Shown here: one piece after another, positions 17,614 to 27,327 of the stretch
Numbering within the stretch: position 1 is the first letter of the stretch
Layout of the letters: each line of letters starts with the position of its first letter
Assembly (NCBI RefSeq): GCF_000021325.1
Contig: NC_011365.1
Span: 2,942,001-3,006,000 of the forward strand
Length of the DNA: 64,000 bases
From: Gluconacetobacter diazotrophicus PA1 5
GTDB taxonomy: Bacteria; Pseudomonadota; Alphaproteobacteria; Acetobacterales; Acetobacteraceae
Direction: 5' to 3'
Position numbers and translations under genes: made by a program
The notes under the pieces: model-generated
Told to the model about the DNA's origin: nothing
What the model saw: only the letters and a program-made list of their open reading frames with translations
The model's database searches: none

Positions 17614-18048
17614 TTTGTTCGGGGCGGTTGGCATGTGGGTCGGCGGCAGTCCCTGCCCGGCTTCGGCAGGGCACGGTCCATCGGGCCGTTGCAGAAAAGA
17701 CACGGTGTTGCCGGATGTCGATGGTCTGTCGGGCTGCATTTCCGGTTGTGTGCAGTATTTTCTTCGGAACGATATGAATACGATCATAAATGTTCATTTA
17801 TAGTCCGAAGGTAATTGCTTAAAATTATGAATAATGAACAAAATGGTTTGACATATTGCGAAAATTAATTGGCTGTGCGAGTTATTTATAATTAATAAAT
17901 GATTATTAAATAATAATTATTAAAAATATTCAGAATTATATTTCAATGTAATAAAATTGTAGCATTTCTGACCAAGAACCTTCTTTGGATTAAAATCAGT
18001 CAATTTCCTACTTGGGGCCGTCCACTTCTTTTATGGGAAAGAAAACCG
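17614..18048. other. intergenic region with a strongly AT-rich block before the porin-like gene
   Basis: No gene is supported. A small hairpin (CCCTGCC 17651-17657 with GGCAGGG 17665-17671) stands near the left end. From about 17750 to 18010 the sequence is very AT-rich, with many AATAAT/TTATTA runs, in clear contrast to its GC-rich surroundings. This is probably a long promoter and leader for the outer-membrane gene at 18049, perhaps bound by nucleoid proteins; no specific site could be identified. Confidence 0.55.
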
Positions 18049-19806
18049 GTGCCCGTCTTCAAACCAAAGAAGAGCATTCTCCTTTTGACCAGTGCCCTGG
18101 TCTGGGCTCAGTGCCTTCCCGGCAAGTCCGCACATGCCGAGACGTCGATCGACGTCATGGAGAAGCAGATCCGGCTTCTTCAGGTCCAACTGAAGGAGAT
18201 GAAGTCCCAGCAGGCCCAGCATGCGCGCGAAGTGCAGGAAGCGCGTGATGCTGCCCGCCAGGCACGTATCGAAGCTGAAAGCAATCCATACGCCATGCGG
18301 CGCGAGTATGTCGGCGGCGCGCAGGGGCTGGCCACGCCGCGTTATGTCGGCGGTGCGCAGGGGCAGGCCACGTATGTCAGCGGTGTGCAGGGGCTGAGCG
18401 CGTCGCAGTCGCCGGCTCCCCAGATCAACAACACGCCCTATGGGCAGATCACCGGCATGCCCGTGGCTCGTTCCTCGTCCCAAGCACCGCTCCGCAAAGG
18501 GCAGTTCGCAATCGGTGGCGTGACGATCACCCTCGGTGGCTTCTTCGAAATGGCGGGCATCTTCCGTTCACGCAACGAAGCTTCGGATATCAGCTCGAAC
18601 TTCGCGACGATTCCCTGGCTGAACTCGCCGAACGCCCATATGAACGAATACCATCAGACCGAACGTCAGAGCCGCCTTTCGGTTCTGGTGCAGGGCGACC
18701 TGAACAGCCATCTGCATGCGTCGGGCTATTCCGAAGTGGATTTCCAGGGCTCCGGCACGGCGTCCAACTCGCGTCAATCCAACTCTTACGTTCTGCGTGC
18801 ACGCGTAGTGTATGGCGAACTGCAGGATACGGAGAACGACTGGTACGTAGCGGGCGGCCAGATGTGGTCGCTGGCGACCATGTTCAAGCATGGCATGGAC
18901 GAGCGTAACGAGAACATCCCGCTTGTGATCGACGCGCAGTACCTTCCGGGCTTTACCTGGACGCGTAATACCGGCGTCCGTGCCGTCAAGGGTTTCAATC
19001 ACGGTGAGTACCATATCGGTCTGTCGCTGGAAAACCCGCAGTCGGTCTGGGGGGGAACCAACTACGCGCCGCCGGGTTCGACCGTTACGGTCAATACGGC
19101 CGGCGGTCAGGTCAACAACGCGACCACCACCTATTCGGATGACGTGGCGCCCGACATCATCCTCAAGGGCGCGGCCGATCCGAAGTTCGGTCACTTCGAA
19201 GCCCTGGGCATGATGCGCTTCCTGCACGATCGCGTCAGCTATCTGGGTCATGGCCAGAGCCATGTCGTCGTGGCCGGCGGCGGCGGCGGTGCGATGCTGA
19301 TCCCGATCATCAAGCACAAGCTGGACTTCCAGGCGTCCGGCCTGGTCGGAAACGGCATCGGCCGATACGGCACCAGCAATCTGGCCGACGCCACGACCAA
19401 TCGCTTCGGCGCGCCGGTCGCCCTGCCGGAAGCGCAGGTTCTGGCCGGCCTGGTCGGTCATCCGATCAAGTCGATGGATGTCTATGCCTATGGCGGCATG
19501 GAAGACATTCTGGGCGGCCGTTCGTTCAATGTCGGCAACAAGGCCTACGGCTACGGCAATCCGGCCCTGATCGCTACGGGCTGCCAGACGGAAATGGCCT
19601 CGAACTGCACGGCTACGAACATCAAGCGCGTGACCCAGGGCACGGTCGGCTTCTGGTGGCGCTACCTGCATGGCGATTACGGCACCATGCAGTTCGGCAT
19701 GCAGTATTCCTACACCAACGTCCGTGCCTTCGCGGGTGTCGGCGGAACGGCGCATACCGACGACAACATGGTCTTCCTGTCGATGCGCTATATGCCTTTC
19801 CAATAA
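18049..19806 (+). CDS. porin-like outer-membrane beta-barrel protein with N-terminal coiled coil
   Basis: A 585-residue precursor with a signal peptide ending 'GKSAHA', then a coiled coil ('DVMEKQIRLLQVQLKEMKSQ'), a short Gly/Gln repeat region (three copies of 'YVxGxQG'), and a long barrel domain with alternating strands such as 'GVTITLGGFFEMAGIF', 'SRLSVLVQGDLNSHL' and 'GTMQFGMQYSYTNV', ending 'MRYMPFQ' with the penultimate Phe typical of outer-membrane barrels. The coiled-coil-plus-barrel plan resembles OprO/OprP-type porins of COG3746. Neighbours (pst and pit) suggest phosphate or another anion, but this is inference. The start is GTG 18049; no better one is in frame. Codon usage is less GC-biased than the neighbours, as in highly expressed genes. 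Confidence 0.75.
   Translation: MPVFKPKKSILLLTSALVWAQCLPGKSAHAETSIDVMEKQIRLLQVQLKEMKSQQAQHAREVQEARDAARQARIEAESNPYAMRREYVGGAQGLATPRYVGGAQGQATYVSGVQGLSASQSPAPQINNTPYGQITGMPVARSSSQAPLRKGQFAIGGVTITLGGFFEMAGIFRSRNEASDISSNFATIPWLNSPNAHMNEYHQTERQSRLSVLVQGDLNSHLHASGYSEVDFQGSGTASNSRQSNSYVLRARVVYGELQDTENDWYVAGGQMWSLATMFKHGMDERNENIPLVIDAQYLPGFTWTRNTGVRAVKGFNHGEYHIGLSLENPQSVWGGTNYAPPGSTVTVNTAGGQVNNATTTYSDDVAPDIILKGAADPKFGHFEALGMMRFLHDRVSYLGHGQSHVVVAGGGGGAMLIPIIKHKLDFQASGLVGNGIGRYGTSNLADATTNRFGAPVALPEAQVLAGLVGHPIKSMDVYAYGGMEDILGGRSFNVGNKAYGYGNPALIATGCQTEMASNCTATNIKRVTQGTVGFWWRYLHGDYGTMQFGMQYSYTNVRAFAGVGGTAHTDDNMVFLSMRYMPFQ
18307..18402 (+). repeat. three tandem imperfect repeats inside the porin-like gene
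   Basis: Units begin at 18307, 18343 and 18373 (periods 36 and 30 bases), each starting TATGTC(G/A)GCGG and running into GCAGGGGC. They encode 'YVGGAQGLATPR', 'YVGGAQGQAT' and 'YVSGVQGLSAS', a flexible linker between coiled coil and barrel. The number of units may vary between strains. Confidence 0.8.
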
Positions 19807-19858
19807 GGCATCGCCCGGTTGTCCCGGCCGGTCCCATGGGACCAGCTGGATATTGGAG

Positions 19859-19897
19859 AAGCGGCGCTTCCGGTCGATTCCGGGGGCGCCGCTTTTG
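19859..19897 (+). terminator. rho-independent terminator behind the porin-like gene
   Basis: AAGCGGCGC (19859-19867) pairs with GCGCCGCTT (19886-19894), followed by TTTTGCG. The remaining ~120 bases to the phosphate permease gene include an AT-rich stretch (19930-19985) that probably holds its promoter. Confidence 0.85.
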
Positions 19898-20015
19898 CGT
19901 TGGGGGGAGCCGCATTGGGTACCCTGTGAATGTTTTGTGAATGTCCTGATATTATATGAAAATATGATATTATTTCTGTAGTTGTTCGAAATCACTGCAA
20001 CCGGTCTTCGGCATC

Positions 20016-21371
20016 ATGCTGCATTTCGCACCTTATTCGCTGTTTTCGATCCTCGCGCTGCTCGCCTGCTTCCTGCTGGTCTGCGTGTTCGAATTCGTCA
20101 ACGGATTCCATGACACCGCCAATGCGGTGGCGACGGTCATCTATACCAATTCGCTGAAGCCCCGGACGGCGGTGGTCTGGTCGGGGCTGATGAACTTCGT
20201 CGGCGTCGTACTGGGCGGCATCAGCGTCGCCTACGGCCTGGTGGAACTGCTGCCGGCCGACGTGCTGTCGCCGCCCAATGGCGACCCGGCGGTGCCGATG
20301 CTGATCTCGCTGTTCGGCACCGCGCTGGCGTGGAACCTGTTCACCTGGTGGTTCGGTATTCCCAATTCCAGTTCCCATTGCGTGATCGGCGCCCTGATCG
20401 GGATCGCGGTCGGCGACGCGCTGCTGCATACGCGCGACCTGGGCAATTCGGTGGACTGGTCGCAGATCTGGAAGATCCTGCGGGCGCTGGCGATTTCGCC
20501 GCTGCTGGGGCTGGTGGGGGCGGGGGCGCTGTATTTCGCGCTGAAGCATCTGGTGCGCGACCCGGCGCTGTACCAGCCGCCGCAGGGTGACGCGCCGCCG
20601 CGCGGCTGGGTCAAGGGGCTGCTGATCCTGACCTGCACCGGCGTCAGCTTCTCGCACGGCAGCAATGACGGGCAGAAGAGCATCGGGCTGATCATGCTGA
20701 CGATTATCGGCCTGCTGCCCGCGACCTTCGCGCTGAATCCCGCAACCGCACCCGATATCGCGCACATTGCCGAACGCGCCGCGATCGCGGCACCGCTGCT
20801 GGATGCCTACGACCATGACGGGCTGCGGGCCGAGGCGCTGGCATCCGCCGCGCGCCTGTCGCACACCCAGGCCGACCATGTGGTGGCGTCGCAACTGCGT
20901 GCCGACCTGTACGAGGTCGTGGCCGGGCTGAAGGCGGTTTCGGCCAGCAGGGCCGCCAGCGGTGCCGACCGCGCGGTCGCGGCCCGCATCGGGCGGGAAC
21001 TGCGTCCCACGGTGGAATATGCGCCCTGGTGGGTGCGGCTGCTCAGCGCGCTGTGCCTGGGGATCGGCACCATGGTCGGCTATCGCCGGATCGTTCACAC
21101 GCTGGGCGAGAAGATCGGCAATACCCACCTGACGCCCGCGCAGGGCGCGTCGGCGGAACTGGTCGGCGCCGGGCTGATCGCCACCGCGGGCTATACCGGC
21201 CTGCCGGTCAGCACCACCCACATCATCACCGCCGGCATCGCCGGCACCATGCTGGGATCGGGATCGGGCATCAATCGCGGCATGCTGATGAAGATCGCCC
21301 TGGCCTGGATCTGCACCCTGCCGGTCACGATCGCGGTCGCGGCCAGCCTGTTCTACGTCCTGGGAGGGTAA
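20016..21371 (+). CDS. PiT-family inorganic phosphate permease
   Basis: Low-affinity, cation-coupled phosphate transporter in the inner membrane. The 451-residue protein has about ten hydrophobic segments and both inverted PiT signatures: 'FVNGFHDTANAVATVIYT' near residue 25 and 'SHGSNDGQKSIGLIML' in the second half, plus 'GIPNSSSHCVIGALIG' and 'GLPVSTTHIITAGI'. A polar loop of ~110 residues in the middle separates the two halves. Start ATG 20016. It follows the porin-like gene and the pst/pho cluster but has its own AT-rich promoter region. Whether PhoB controls it cannot be seen. Confidence 0.93.
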   Translation: MLHFAPYSLFSILALLACFLLVCVFEFVNGFHDTANAVATVIYTNSLKPRTAVVWSGLMNFVGVVLGGISVAYGLVELLPADVLSPPNGDPAVPMLISLFGTALAWNLFTWWFGIPNSSSHCVIGALIGIAVGDALLHTRDLGNSVDWSQIWKILRALAISPLLGLVGAGALYFALKHLVRDPALYQPPQGDAPPRGWVKGLLILTCTGVSFSHGSNDGQKSIGLIMLTIIGLLPATFALNPATAPDIAHIAERAAIAAPLLDAYDHDGLRAEALASAARLSHTQADHVVASQLRADLYEVVAGLKAVSASRAASGADRAVAARIGRELRPTVEYAPWWVRLLSALCLGIGTMVGYRRIVHTLGEKIGNTHLTPAQGASAELVGAGLIATAGYTGLPVSTTHIITAGIAGTMLGSGSGINRGMLMKIALAWICTLPVTIAVAASLFYVLGG

Positions 21372-21428
21372 GTCTGTCCGCAAACGCGCGCTGGTGGCGA
21401 TCCGGCGTGCGGTTCCGGCTGGCTGGGA

Positions 21429-21707
21429 TTACAGGGTGGAGCGGTGCCGGCTTGCCAGCTTCTCCCGTGCTTCTTCAAGGTCGTAGGCCACCTGGAGGTT
21501 CATCCAGAATTCGGCGGATGTACCAAACCGTTCCGCCAGCAGGATGGCCGTATCCGCCGTCACGCTCCGCCGCCCCCGCACGATATCGCTCAGGCGGTTG
21601 GCCGGCACGCCGATTTCCGCCGCCAGGGCGCGGGCGGACAGGCCGAACGGGAGCATGAATTCCTCCCGCAGCACGTCGCCCGCCGATACGTTGTGAAGTT
21701 CGGTCAT
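21429..21707 (-). CDS. higA: HigA-type antitoxin (XRE/HTH)
   Basis: Antitoxin of a HigBA pair that neutralises the RelE-like toxin and represses the operon. The 92 residues contain a helix-turn-helix ('SARALAAEIGVPANRLSDIVRGRR') and the family C-terminus 'ADTAILLAERFGTSAEFWMNLQ'. It lies 16 bases behind higB on the same strand, the usual reversed (toxin first) order. ATG 21707 has AGGAGG upstream within the higB-higA gap. Confidence 0.93.
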   Translation of the reverse strand: MTELHNVSAGDVLREEFMLPFGLSARALAAEIGVPANRLSDIVRGRRSVTADTAILLAERFGTSAEFWMNLQVAYDLEEAREKLASRHRSTL

Positions 21708-21723
21708 GTCCGACCTCCTGGCC

Positions 21724-22005
21724 TTAGTGATAATCGATGATTTCGACATCATAGGCGTCGCCGTCACGCCATACGAAGCAAATCCGGAACTGGTCGTTGA
21801 TGCGGATCGAGTATTGCCCCTGCCGGTCGCCAGCCAGTGCCTCAAGGCGGTTTGCCGGCGGGACCCGCAGATCGTCGAGGACGGTCGCCGCTGCCAGCAT
21901 GCGCAGTTTCGGTCGTGCCGCATTGGCGATCTGCGCCTGAAAGCCTTTTGGCAGCTTCCCGGTAAAAACCTGTTCCGCTCGCTTGTCGGCAAAGGTTCGA
22001 ATCAT
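21724..22005 (-). CDS. higB: HigB-type (RelE superfamily) ribosome-dependent mRNA interferase
   Basis: RelE-fold toxin of 93 residues from ATG 22005: 'MIRTFADKRAEQVFTG', 'RPKLRMLAAATVLDDLRVPP', 'QYSIRINDQFRICFVW' and 'AYDVEIIDYH'. This is the compact HigB group found with XRE-type HigA. An ATG at 22023 adds six residues and lies in the same palindrome, so the exact start is uncertain; neither has a strong ribosome site. The pair is bordered upstream by the IS5-type insertion, 93 bases away, so its promoter should be intact. Confidence 0.92.
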   Translation of the reverse strand: MIRTFADKRAEQVFTGKLPKGFQAQIANAARPKLRMLAAATVLDDLRVPPANRLEALAGDRQGQYSIRINDQFRICFVWRDGDAYDVEIIDYH

Positions 22006-22025
22006 ATGCGGTACGTATTGCATAT
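22004..22025. promoter_or_regulatory. 22-bp imperfect palindrome over the higB start, candidate HigA operator
   Basis: The palindrome has arms ATATGC (22004-22009) and GCATAT (22020-22025) around a TACGTA centre. It covers the region between the two possible higB start codons. HigA antitoxins bind short palindromes at their own promoter, so autoregulation is plausible. On the minus strand a TTGACT at about 22038 with 17-base spacing leads into the TACGTA centre as a possible weak -10. Confidence 0.45.
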
Positions 22026-22098
22026 CAAGTGGTGAGTCAAGGACGGGGCCTTCTGCCGCCCATGCGGGCTGGGTCCGGCGCGGTTTCGGATATGATCA

Positions 22099-22981
22099 GA
22101 GCCTGTTTGGAAAGTCGCTGAAGTGTGATTCAAGCTCTGGATGTGGACGCCAGAGCAGAGAGGCCGCATGGCCAGGATTACCCGCAAGACGAAGCGTTAT
22201 CCGTCTGATATGACGGAGGAGGAATGGGCGCGCATCGCGCCACTGATGCCCGAGCCGGGACGCACGGGGCGTCCGCGCGAGATCGAATTCCGCGAGGTGA
22301 TCAACGCGGTTCGTTACCTGGTTCGATCCGGCTGCGGCTGGCGAATGCTGCCGATCCATTTCGGGCATTGGCGTACGGTCTATGGTTGGTTCAGGGAATT
22401 GGCCCGGCGGTTCCTGTTCCAGACCATTCATGATGTGGAACTGATGCTTGACCGGGAGCGCTCGGGCCGTGAAGCCAGCCCTTCGGCCGGAGTGATCGAC
22501 AGCCAGAGCATCAAGGCGCCGCACGCGAAAACAAGAGGTTACGACGCTGGAAAGAAGATTGTCGGGCGCAAGCGGCATATCGCCGTGGATACGGACGGAC
22601 GCCTGCTGATGGTCAACCTGACGCCGGCGGACATCTCCGACAGCGCCGGAGCGCAGATGATCCTGGACGCGATCCGCAAGCGCTGGCCGTGGGTCAAGCA
22701 TCTATTCGCGGACGGTGCCTATGACCGGCTCCAGTTGATGGACAAGGCTGCCTACCTGGACTTCGTCGTCGAGGTGATCCGTCGCAGGGACGGAGCGAAA
22801 GGCTTTGAGGTTCTCCCCCGGCGCTGGGTCGTGGAGCGAACCTTCGGATGGATGACCCGATGGCGACGCCTCGTGCGCGATTACGAGCGTCGCATCGATG
22901 TCTCACAGGCCATGATCTTCGTCGCCATGGGCGCCAATCTCACCCGAAGAAACGCTCATCCATGACTTTCCAAACAGGCTC
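22099..22981. mobile_element. IS5-family (IS1031-like group) element, copy A
   Basis: An 883-bp element with terminal repeats GAGCCTGTTTGGAAAGTC and its complement at the right end. It is flanked on both sides by TCA (22096-22098 and 22982-22984), matching the 3-bp TNA duplication of this group. Copies B (40535) and C (58906) encode an identical transposase. The right target copy provides the stop codon TGA of the ABC ATPase gene at 22982. Confidence 0.95.
22141..22965 (+). CDS. IS5-family transposase (copy A)
   Basis: DDE transposase of 274 aa. It has an N-terminal DUF4096-like domain ('YPSDMTEEEWARIAPLMPEP', 'YLVRSGCGWRMLPIHF') and a catalytic domain with Asp in 'GVIDSQSIKAP', Asp in 'HLFADGAYDR' and Glu in 'RRWVVERTFGWM'. 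ATG 22141 gives the long form; ATG 22168, behind GAGAGGCC, gives the family-typical start 'MARITRKTKRYPSDM'. The frame is intact and identical in three copies, a sign of recent activity. Confidence 0.95.
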   Translation: MWTPEQRGRMARITRKTKRYPSDMTEEEWARIAPLMPEPGRTGRPREIEFREVINAVRYLVRSGCGWRMLPIHFGHWRTVYGWFRELARRFLFQTIHDVELMLDRERSGREASPSAGVIDSQSIKAPHAKTRGYDAGKKIVGRKRHIAVDTDGRLLMVNLTPADISDSAGAQMILDAIRKRWPWVKHLFADGAYDRLQLMDKAAYLDFVVEVIRRRDGAKGFEVLPRRWVVERTFGWMTRWRRLVRDYERRIDVSQAMIFVAMGANLTRRNAHP

Positions 22982-23703
<722 letters not shown>

Positions 23704-23707
<4 letters not shown>

Positions 23708-25320
23708 CGGCGGTCGGCCCCCAGGCGATCGGCCCAGGCGAAGCGGCGTTCGATGCGGCGCTGGAGCCCGAGGAAGAAGAATACGATCAGCAGGTAATAG
23801 ACCAGCGCCGCCGCGTAATATTCGGTGAAGGCGAAGGTGCGCGCCACGTTGATCTGCGTCACCGCCAGCAATTCCTGCAGCGAGATCACCGAGGCGAGCG
23901 ACGTCGTCTTGATCAGGCTGATGAATTCGTTGATCGTCGGCGGCAGGGCGATGCGCAGCGCCTGGGGAAAGATGACGTGGCGGTACACCTGCATCCGCGT
24001 CATGCCCAGCGCGTCGCCGGCCAGGGCCTGCCCGGGATCGATGGCCTGCAGCGCCGCGCGGTTGATTTCGACCTGGTACGCGGCCTCGTTGATCGACAGC
24101 GAGATCCAGGCCGCCAGGAAGGGGGTGAACCAGGCCTCGCGGAAGACGGGAAGGAACTGCGGCAGCGCGTTCCACACGAACAGCAGTTGCAGCAGGGTCG
24201 GCGCGGCGCGGAACAGCGCGACATAGGCGCGCACGCCGGATTTCAGCAGCCCGTCGCGGCCGTTCAGCACCAGCGCCATCGGGATGGCGATCACGATCGC
24301 CGTCATGTGCGACAGCACCGCCATGACCAGCGTGACCCCCGCCCCGCGCAGGAAGGCGGGCGAGGCGAGGGCCGAGAGGAAGACGCGCGCGTCGAAGCCG
24401 CCGGCCGGGCCGTCCGCGCCCTGGACCGCGGCGGCGGCGGCCGGCGTGATCTGCCAGCGTTGCCGGATCTGCGCCATCTGCCCGCTGTCGCGCAGCGCGG
24501 TGACGGCGTCCTGCAACCGGGCGCGGTCCTGCGCGTCCTTGCGCATGTAGATCGCGAAATCGCGGTATTCCGGGTAGTCGGGCTGGACGATCACCGCGAC
24601 CTTGCCGTGCAGCTGGGCCTGGCGGAAATACAGTTCGACATCCTGGCTGACGAAGGCGAAGGCGCGGCCGATCAGCACCTGCTGCACGACCTCGTCCTCG
24701 GTCGGGTATTGCTGGATGATGATGGGCGGGCGGCCGGCGGCGGCCAGGGCGGTATTTTCCTGGGCGACGCGCGCCGCGTAGCTGGTGCCCGACTGCACCG
24801 CCAGCACCTTGCCCGACAGGGCGGCCATCGAGGCCACGCGGGCGGTGCCGGCGCGCGCCACCACCACCAGCGCGGTGGGCTGGTAGGGCACGGCGTCGAA
24901 CCGGGCCTCGCGCGCCTGCTGGCGCAGCACGCCGCTGATGACGATGCCGCAGCGCCCGGCGGCCAGGCTGGGGAACAGGCCCACGAAATCCATCGACACG
25001 AAGGTGACGGGCACGTGCCAGTACGCGCCCAGCGCACGGCCGACATCGATATCCTCGCCCACCATGTCGCCGCCCGCGGCGCCGCCCATGAAGCTCATGG
25101 GCGGCAGGGTGGGGTTGGTGCAGACGGTCAGCGTGCCGTCGGCGGCGAAGGCGGGGCGGGGCGGGGTCTGCGCCCGGGCCGGCGGGGCGACCGGGCCGAA
25201 TGCCGCGCCCAGCCCGGCCAGCAGCAGGACCAGGAATCCGGCCAGCAGCCTGGCCATCGGGGGGCGGGGTGAAGCGGGGCGGGGTGGTTCGCCATGCCGG
25301 CTGCCGGGCAAACGGGGCAT
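23704..25320 (-). CDS. fused periplasmic substrate-binding protein and permease of an amino-acid-type ABC importer
   Basis: A 538-residue fusion. The N-terminus has a signal/anchor ('MARLLAGFLVLLLAGLGAAF'), then a type II substrate-binding domain (~55-290: 'DGTLTVCTNPTLPPMSFM', 'AVQSGTSYAARVA', 'FAIYMRKDAQ'), then a HisM/GlnP-type permease domain (~310-530) with several membrane helices and the ATPase-contact motif 'ALGMTRMQVYRHVIFPQALR'. Such fusions let one homodimer carry its own receptors. ATG 25320 gives the longest form; ATG 25257 (residue 22) fits the signal peptide better, though neither has a clear ribosome site. The substrate is unknown. Confidence 0.9.
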
Positions 25321-25482
25321 CCTTCGTCTGTGGGGGTATGCTGCATATCACGCCATTCCCCGGCTTGCTGTCGTGATCGCTGAACTTCACTTTGGGCGAA
25401 TCATGTTTAATCTGCAACGAGGGCGGGCGAAGCCTCGAACCGTGCCCCCATCCTCCCTGTTGCCATTCACCGGAGTTCCATC

Positions 25483-26223
25483 ATGGATACCATCCAGGCC
25501 GCCGAGCAGGCGTTGCGCGAGGATCTGGCCGCCGCCTATCGCCTGCTGGCCATCTTCGACATGACCGACATGGTCTATACCCACCTGTCGGTGCGCCTGC
25601 CGGGGCCGGACCATCGGTTCCTGGTCAACCCGTACGGCTATCTGTTCGAGGAAATCACCGCCAGTTCGCTGGTGGTGGTCGATGCCGACGGCCTGCCGAC
25701 GCAGCCGACGTCCCAGCCGGTCAACCCGGCGGGGTTCGTGATCCATTCCGCCGTCCATCGCAGCCGGGCCGACGCCGCCTGCGTCATGCACACCCACACG
25801 CTGGCCGGCATGGCGGTCGCGGCGCAGCAGGAGGGCATCCTGCCGCTGAACCAGATCAGCATGGAATTCCACGAGGACGTGGCCTTCCACGCCTACGAGG
25901 GCATCGCGGCCGACGACAATCTGGGCGAGCGCGAGCGGCTGGTCCGCGACCTGGGGACGCGCAATGCGATGATCCTGCAGAATCACGGCCTGCTGACGGT
26001 CGGGCGCACCGTGGCCGAGACGTTCTATCGCATCTATTACCTGGAGCAGGCGTGCCGCATCCAGATCGCCGCGCAATCGACCGGCGTTCCGCTGCATGTG
26101 CCCTCGGCCGAGCGGATCGCACGGGCCCAGGCGCAGTTCGCCGCCGAGGAAGACAAGGGGGAACTGGTCTGGCGGGCGTTGCGCCGCAAGCTGGACCGCG
26201 AACAGCCGGATTACGTGGAATAG
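25483..26223 (+). CDS. class II aldolase/adducin-family protein
   Basis: Zinc-dependent aldolase-type fold of the FucA/AraD family, 246 aa, cytoplasmic. Metal-ligand motif 'VMHTHTLAGMAVA' and the later His in 'ILQNHGLLTVGRT' are present, with the N-terminal 'LAIFDMTDMVYTHLSVRLPG'. Members without the canonical catalytic Glu context are often of unknown activity; the region 'NQISMEFHEDVAFHAYEG' could supply acid residues. It is transcribed away from the ABC operon and ends seven bases before the convergent ArsR gene. The substrate is not predictable. Confidence 0.88.
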   Translation: MDTIQAAEQALREDLAAAYRLLAIFDMTDMVYTHLSVRLPGPDHRFLVNPYGYLFEEITASSLVVVDADGLPTQPTSQPVNPAGFVIHSAVHRSRADAACVMHTHTLAGMAVAAQQEGILPLNQISMEFHEDVAFHAYEGIAADDNLGERERLVRDLGTRNAMILQNHGLLTVGRTVAETFYRIYYLEQACRIQIAAQSTGVPLHVPSAERIARAQAQFAAEEDKGELVWRALRRKLDREQPDYVE

Positions 26224-26230
26224 GAGCCGG

Positions 26231-26659
26231 TCAGGTCCCGGGCGCCAGGATATGGACGAAACGGGCCGCGCCGTCGGGCGGCGGGGCGGCCCGTGACGGA
26301 GTGGCTGGTGAGGGAGTAGCCGGGACAGGGTCGGCCGGCGCCTCGGCCCGGATTTGCGGGGCGTCGTCGCCGAACAGGGTCAGGATGGCGCGGGTCTGGC
26401 GCAGGCCGGCCGTGTCCGCGATGCGGTAATGGACCTGCCGCGCGGCGCGGCGGGTCGTGACCAGGCCGGACCGGCGCAGTTCGGCCAGTTGCTGGCTGAG
26501 TGCCGGCTGGCCGATACCGGTGCGGGTTTCGATCTCGCCCACCGTGTGTTCGCCGGCCAGCAGCAGCGACAGGATCATCAGCCGCTGGGGCTGGGCCAGC
26601 GGGCGCAGCCGGTCGGCCAGCCGTTCGGCCGCCGGGCGCGTCAGCGGGCGGGCGGTCAT
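26231..26659 (-). CDS. ArsR-family regulator, BigR/SqrR-like context but without cysteines
   Basis: A 142-residue winged-helix repressor: 'LRPLAQPQRLMILSLLLAGE', recognition helix region 'QPALSQQLAELRRSGLVTTRR' and wing 'QVHYRIADTAGL'. Layout and neighbours (peroxiredoxin, MBL dioxygenase, TauE exporter) match sulfur-stress operons controlled by BigR or SqrR, which sense persulfides through two cysteines. This protein has no cysteine at all; the position of the first sensor Cys is Ser31. It also carries a Pro/Ala-rich C-terminal tail of ~40 residues. Its start overlaps the peroxiredoxin stop (ATGA), so the two are co-translated. Confidence 0.85.
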   Translation of the reverse strand: MTARPLTRPAAERLADRLRPLAQPQRLMILSLLLAGEHTVGEIETRTGIGQPALSQQLAELRRSGLVTTRRAARQVHYRIADTAGLRQTRAILTLFGDDAPQIRAEAPADPVPATPSPATPSRAAPPPDGAARFVHILAPGT

Positions 26660-27327
26660 GCCTGCGGGTCCGGCGTGATGCGGCAGAACCAGGACGGACC
26701 GGCGGCGGCCATGTCGTCCGCCGTGGCGATGGTGGGCAGGACGATGTCCGCGCCGGGTTCCCAGCCTTCCGGCGTCAGGACGTCGCCCACCGCCGCGCGC
26801 TGCAGGGCGGCGACCAGCCGCAGCATTTCGGCCACCGACCGGCCGGTGGACACCGGATAGCTGGTGGTGGCGCGCACGATGCCCGCCGGGTCGATGAAAT
26901 AGGTCGCGCGCACCGTGGCGCTGTCGCGGGCGGCGGCATCCAGCATGCCGTAGGCACGGCCGACCGCCATCGTCGGGTCCTCGATCACCGGGAAGGGGAT
27001 GGTGACGCCGAAGCGGGCGCGGATGGCGTCGATCCAGGCCAGGTGGGCGTGCAGGCTGTCCACCGACAGGCCCAGCAGCGCGCAGTCCAGCGCCGCGAAG
27101 CGGTCCGCCGCGCGGGCCAGGGCCACGAATTCGCTGGTGCAGACCGGCGTGAAATCGGCAGGGTGCGAGAACAGGACCAGCCACCGCCCGCGATAGTCGC
27201 TGAGCCGGACCGGGCCCTGGGTGGTGCGGGCCTGGAAATCGGGCGCGGCATCGCCGATCCGCACGATGGAGGGGCCCCCCAAGGAAGGACTCCCAATGGA
27301 CAGGGCAGGCGATGGCGTGTCGGACAT
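26656..27327 (-). CDS. peroxiredoxin of the 1-Cys/Prx6-like group
   Basis: Thiol peroxidase, 223 aa from ATG 27327. The peroxidatic Cys63 lies in 'SHPADFTPVCTSEFVALA', the universal PxxxTxxC motif; 'LLGLSVDSLHAHLAWIDAI' and 'YFIDPAGIVRATTSYPVSTGR' are typical of Prx6/AhpC2. A second cysteine is near the C-terminus (C215) and could act as resolving residue. An upstream in-frame ATG at 27381 would add 18 unlike residues. Overlap with the ArsR gene and the divergent MBL-TauE pair point to a role with sulfane-sulfur or peroxide stress. Confidence 0.9.
   Translation of the reverse strand: MSDTPSPALSIGSPSLGGPSIVRIGDAAPDFQARTTQGPVRLSDYRGRWLVLFSHPADFTPVCTSEFVALARAADRFAALDCALLGLSVDSLHAHLAWIDAIRARFGVTIPFPVIEDPTMAVGRAYGMLDAAARDSATVRATYFIDPAGIVRATTSYPVSTGRSVAEMLRLVAALQRAAVGDVLTPEGWEPGADIVLPTIATADDMAAAGPSWFCRITPDPQA

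Noticed and set aside
18307-18402. Short direct repeats that might suggest a CRISPR-like array
   Set aside because: Units of 30-36 bases are contiguous, in frame and encode a protein linker; there are no spacers.
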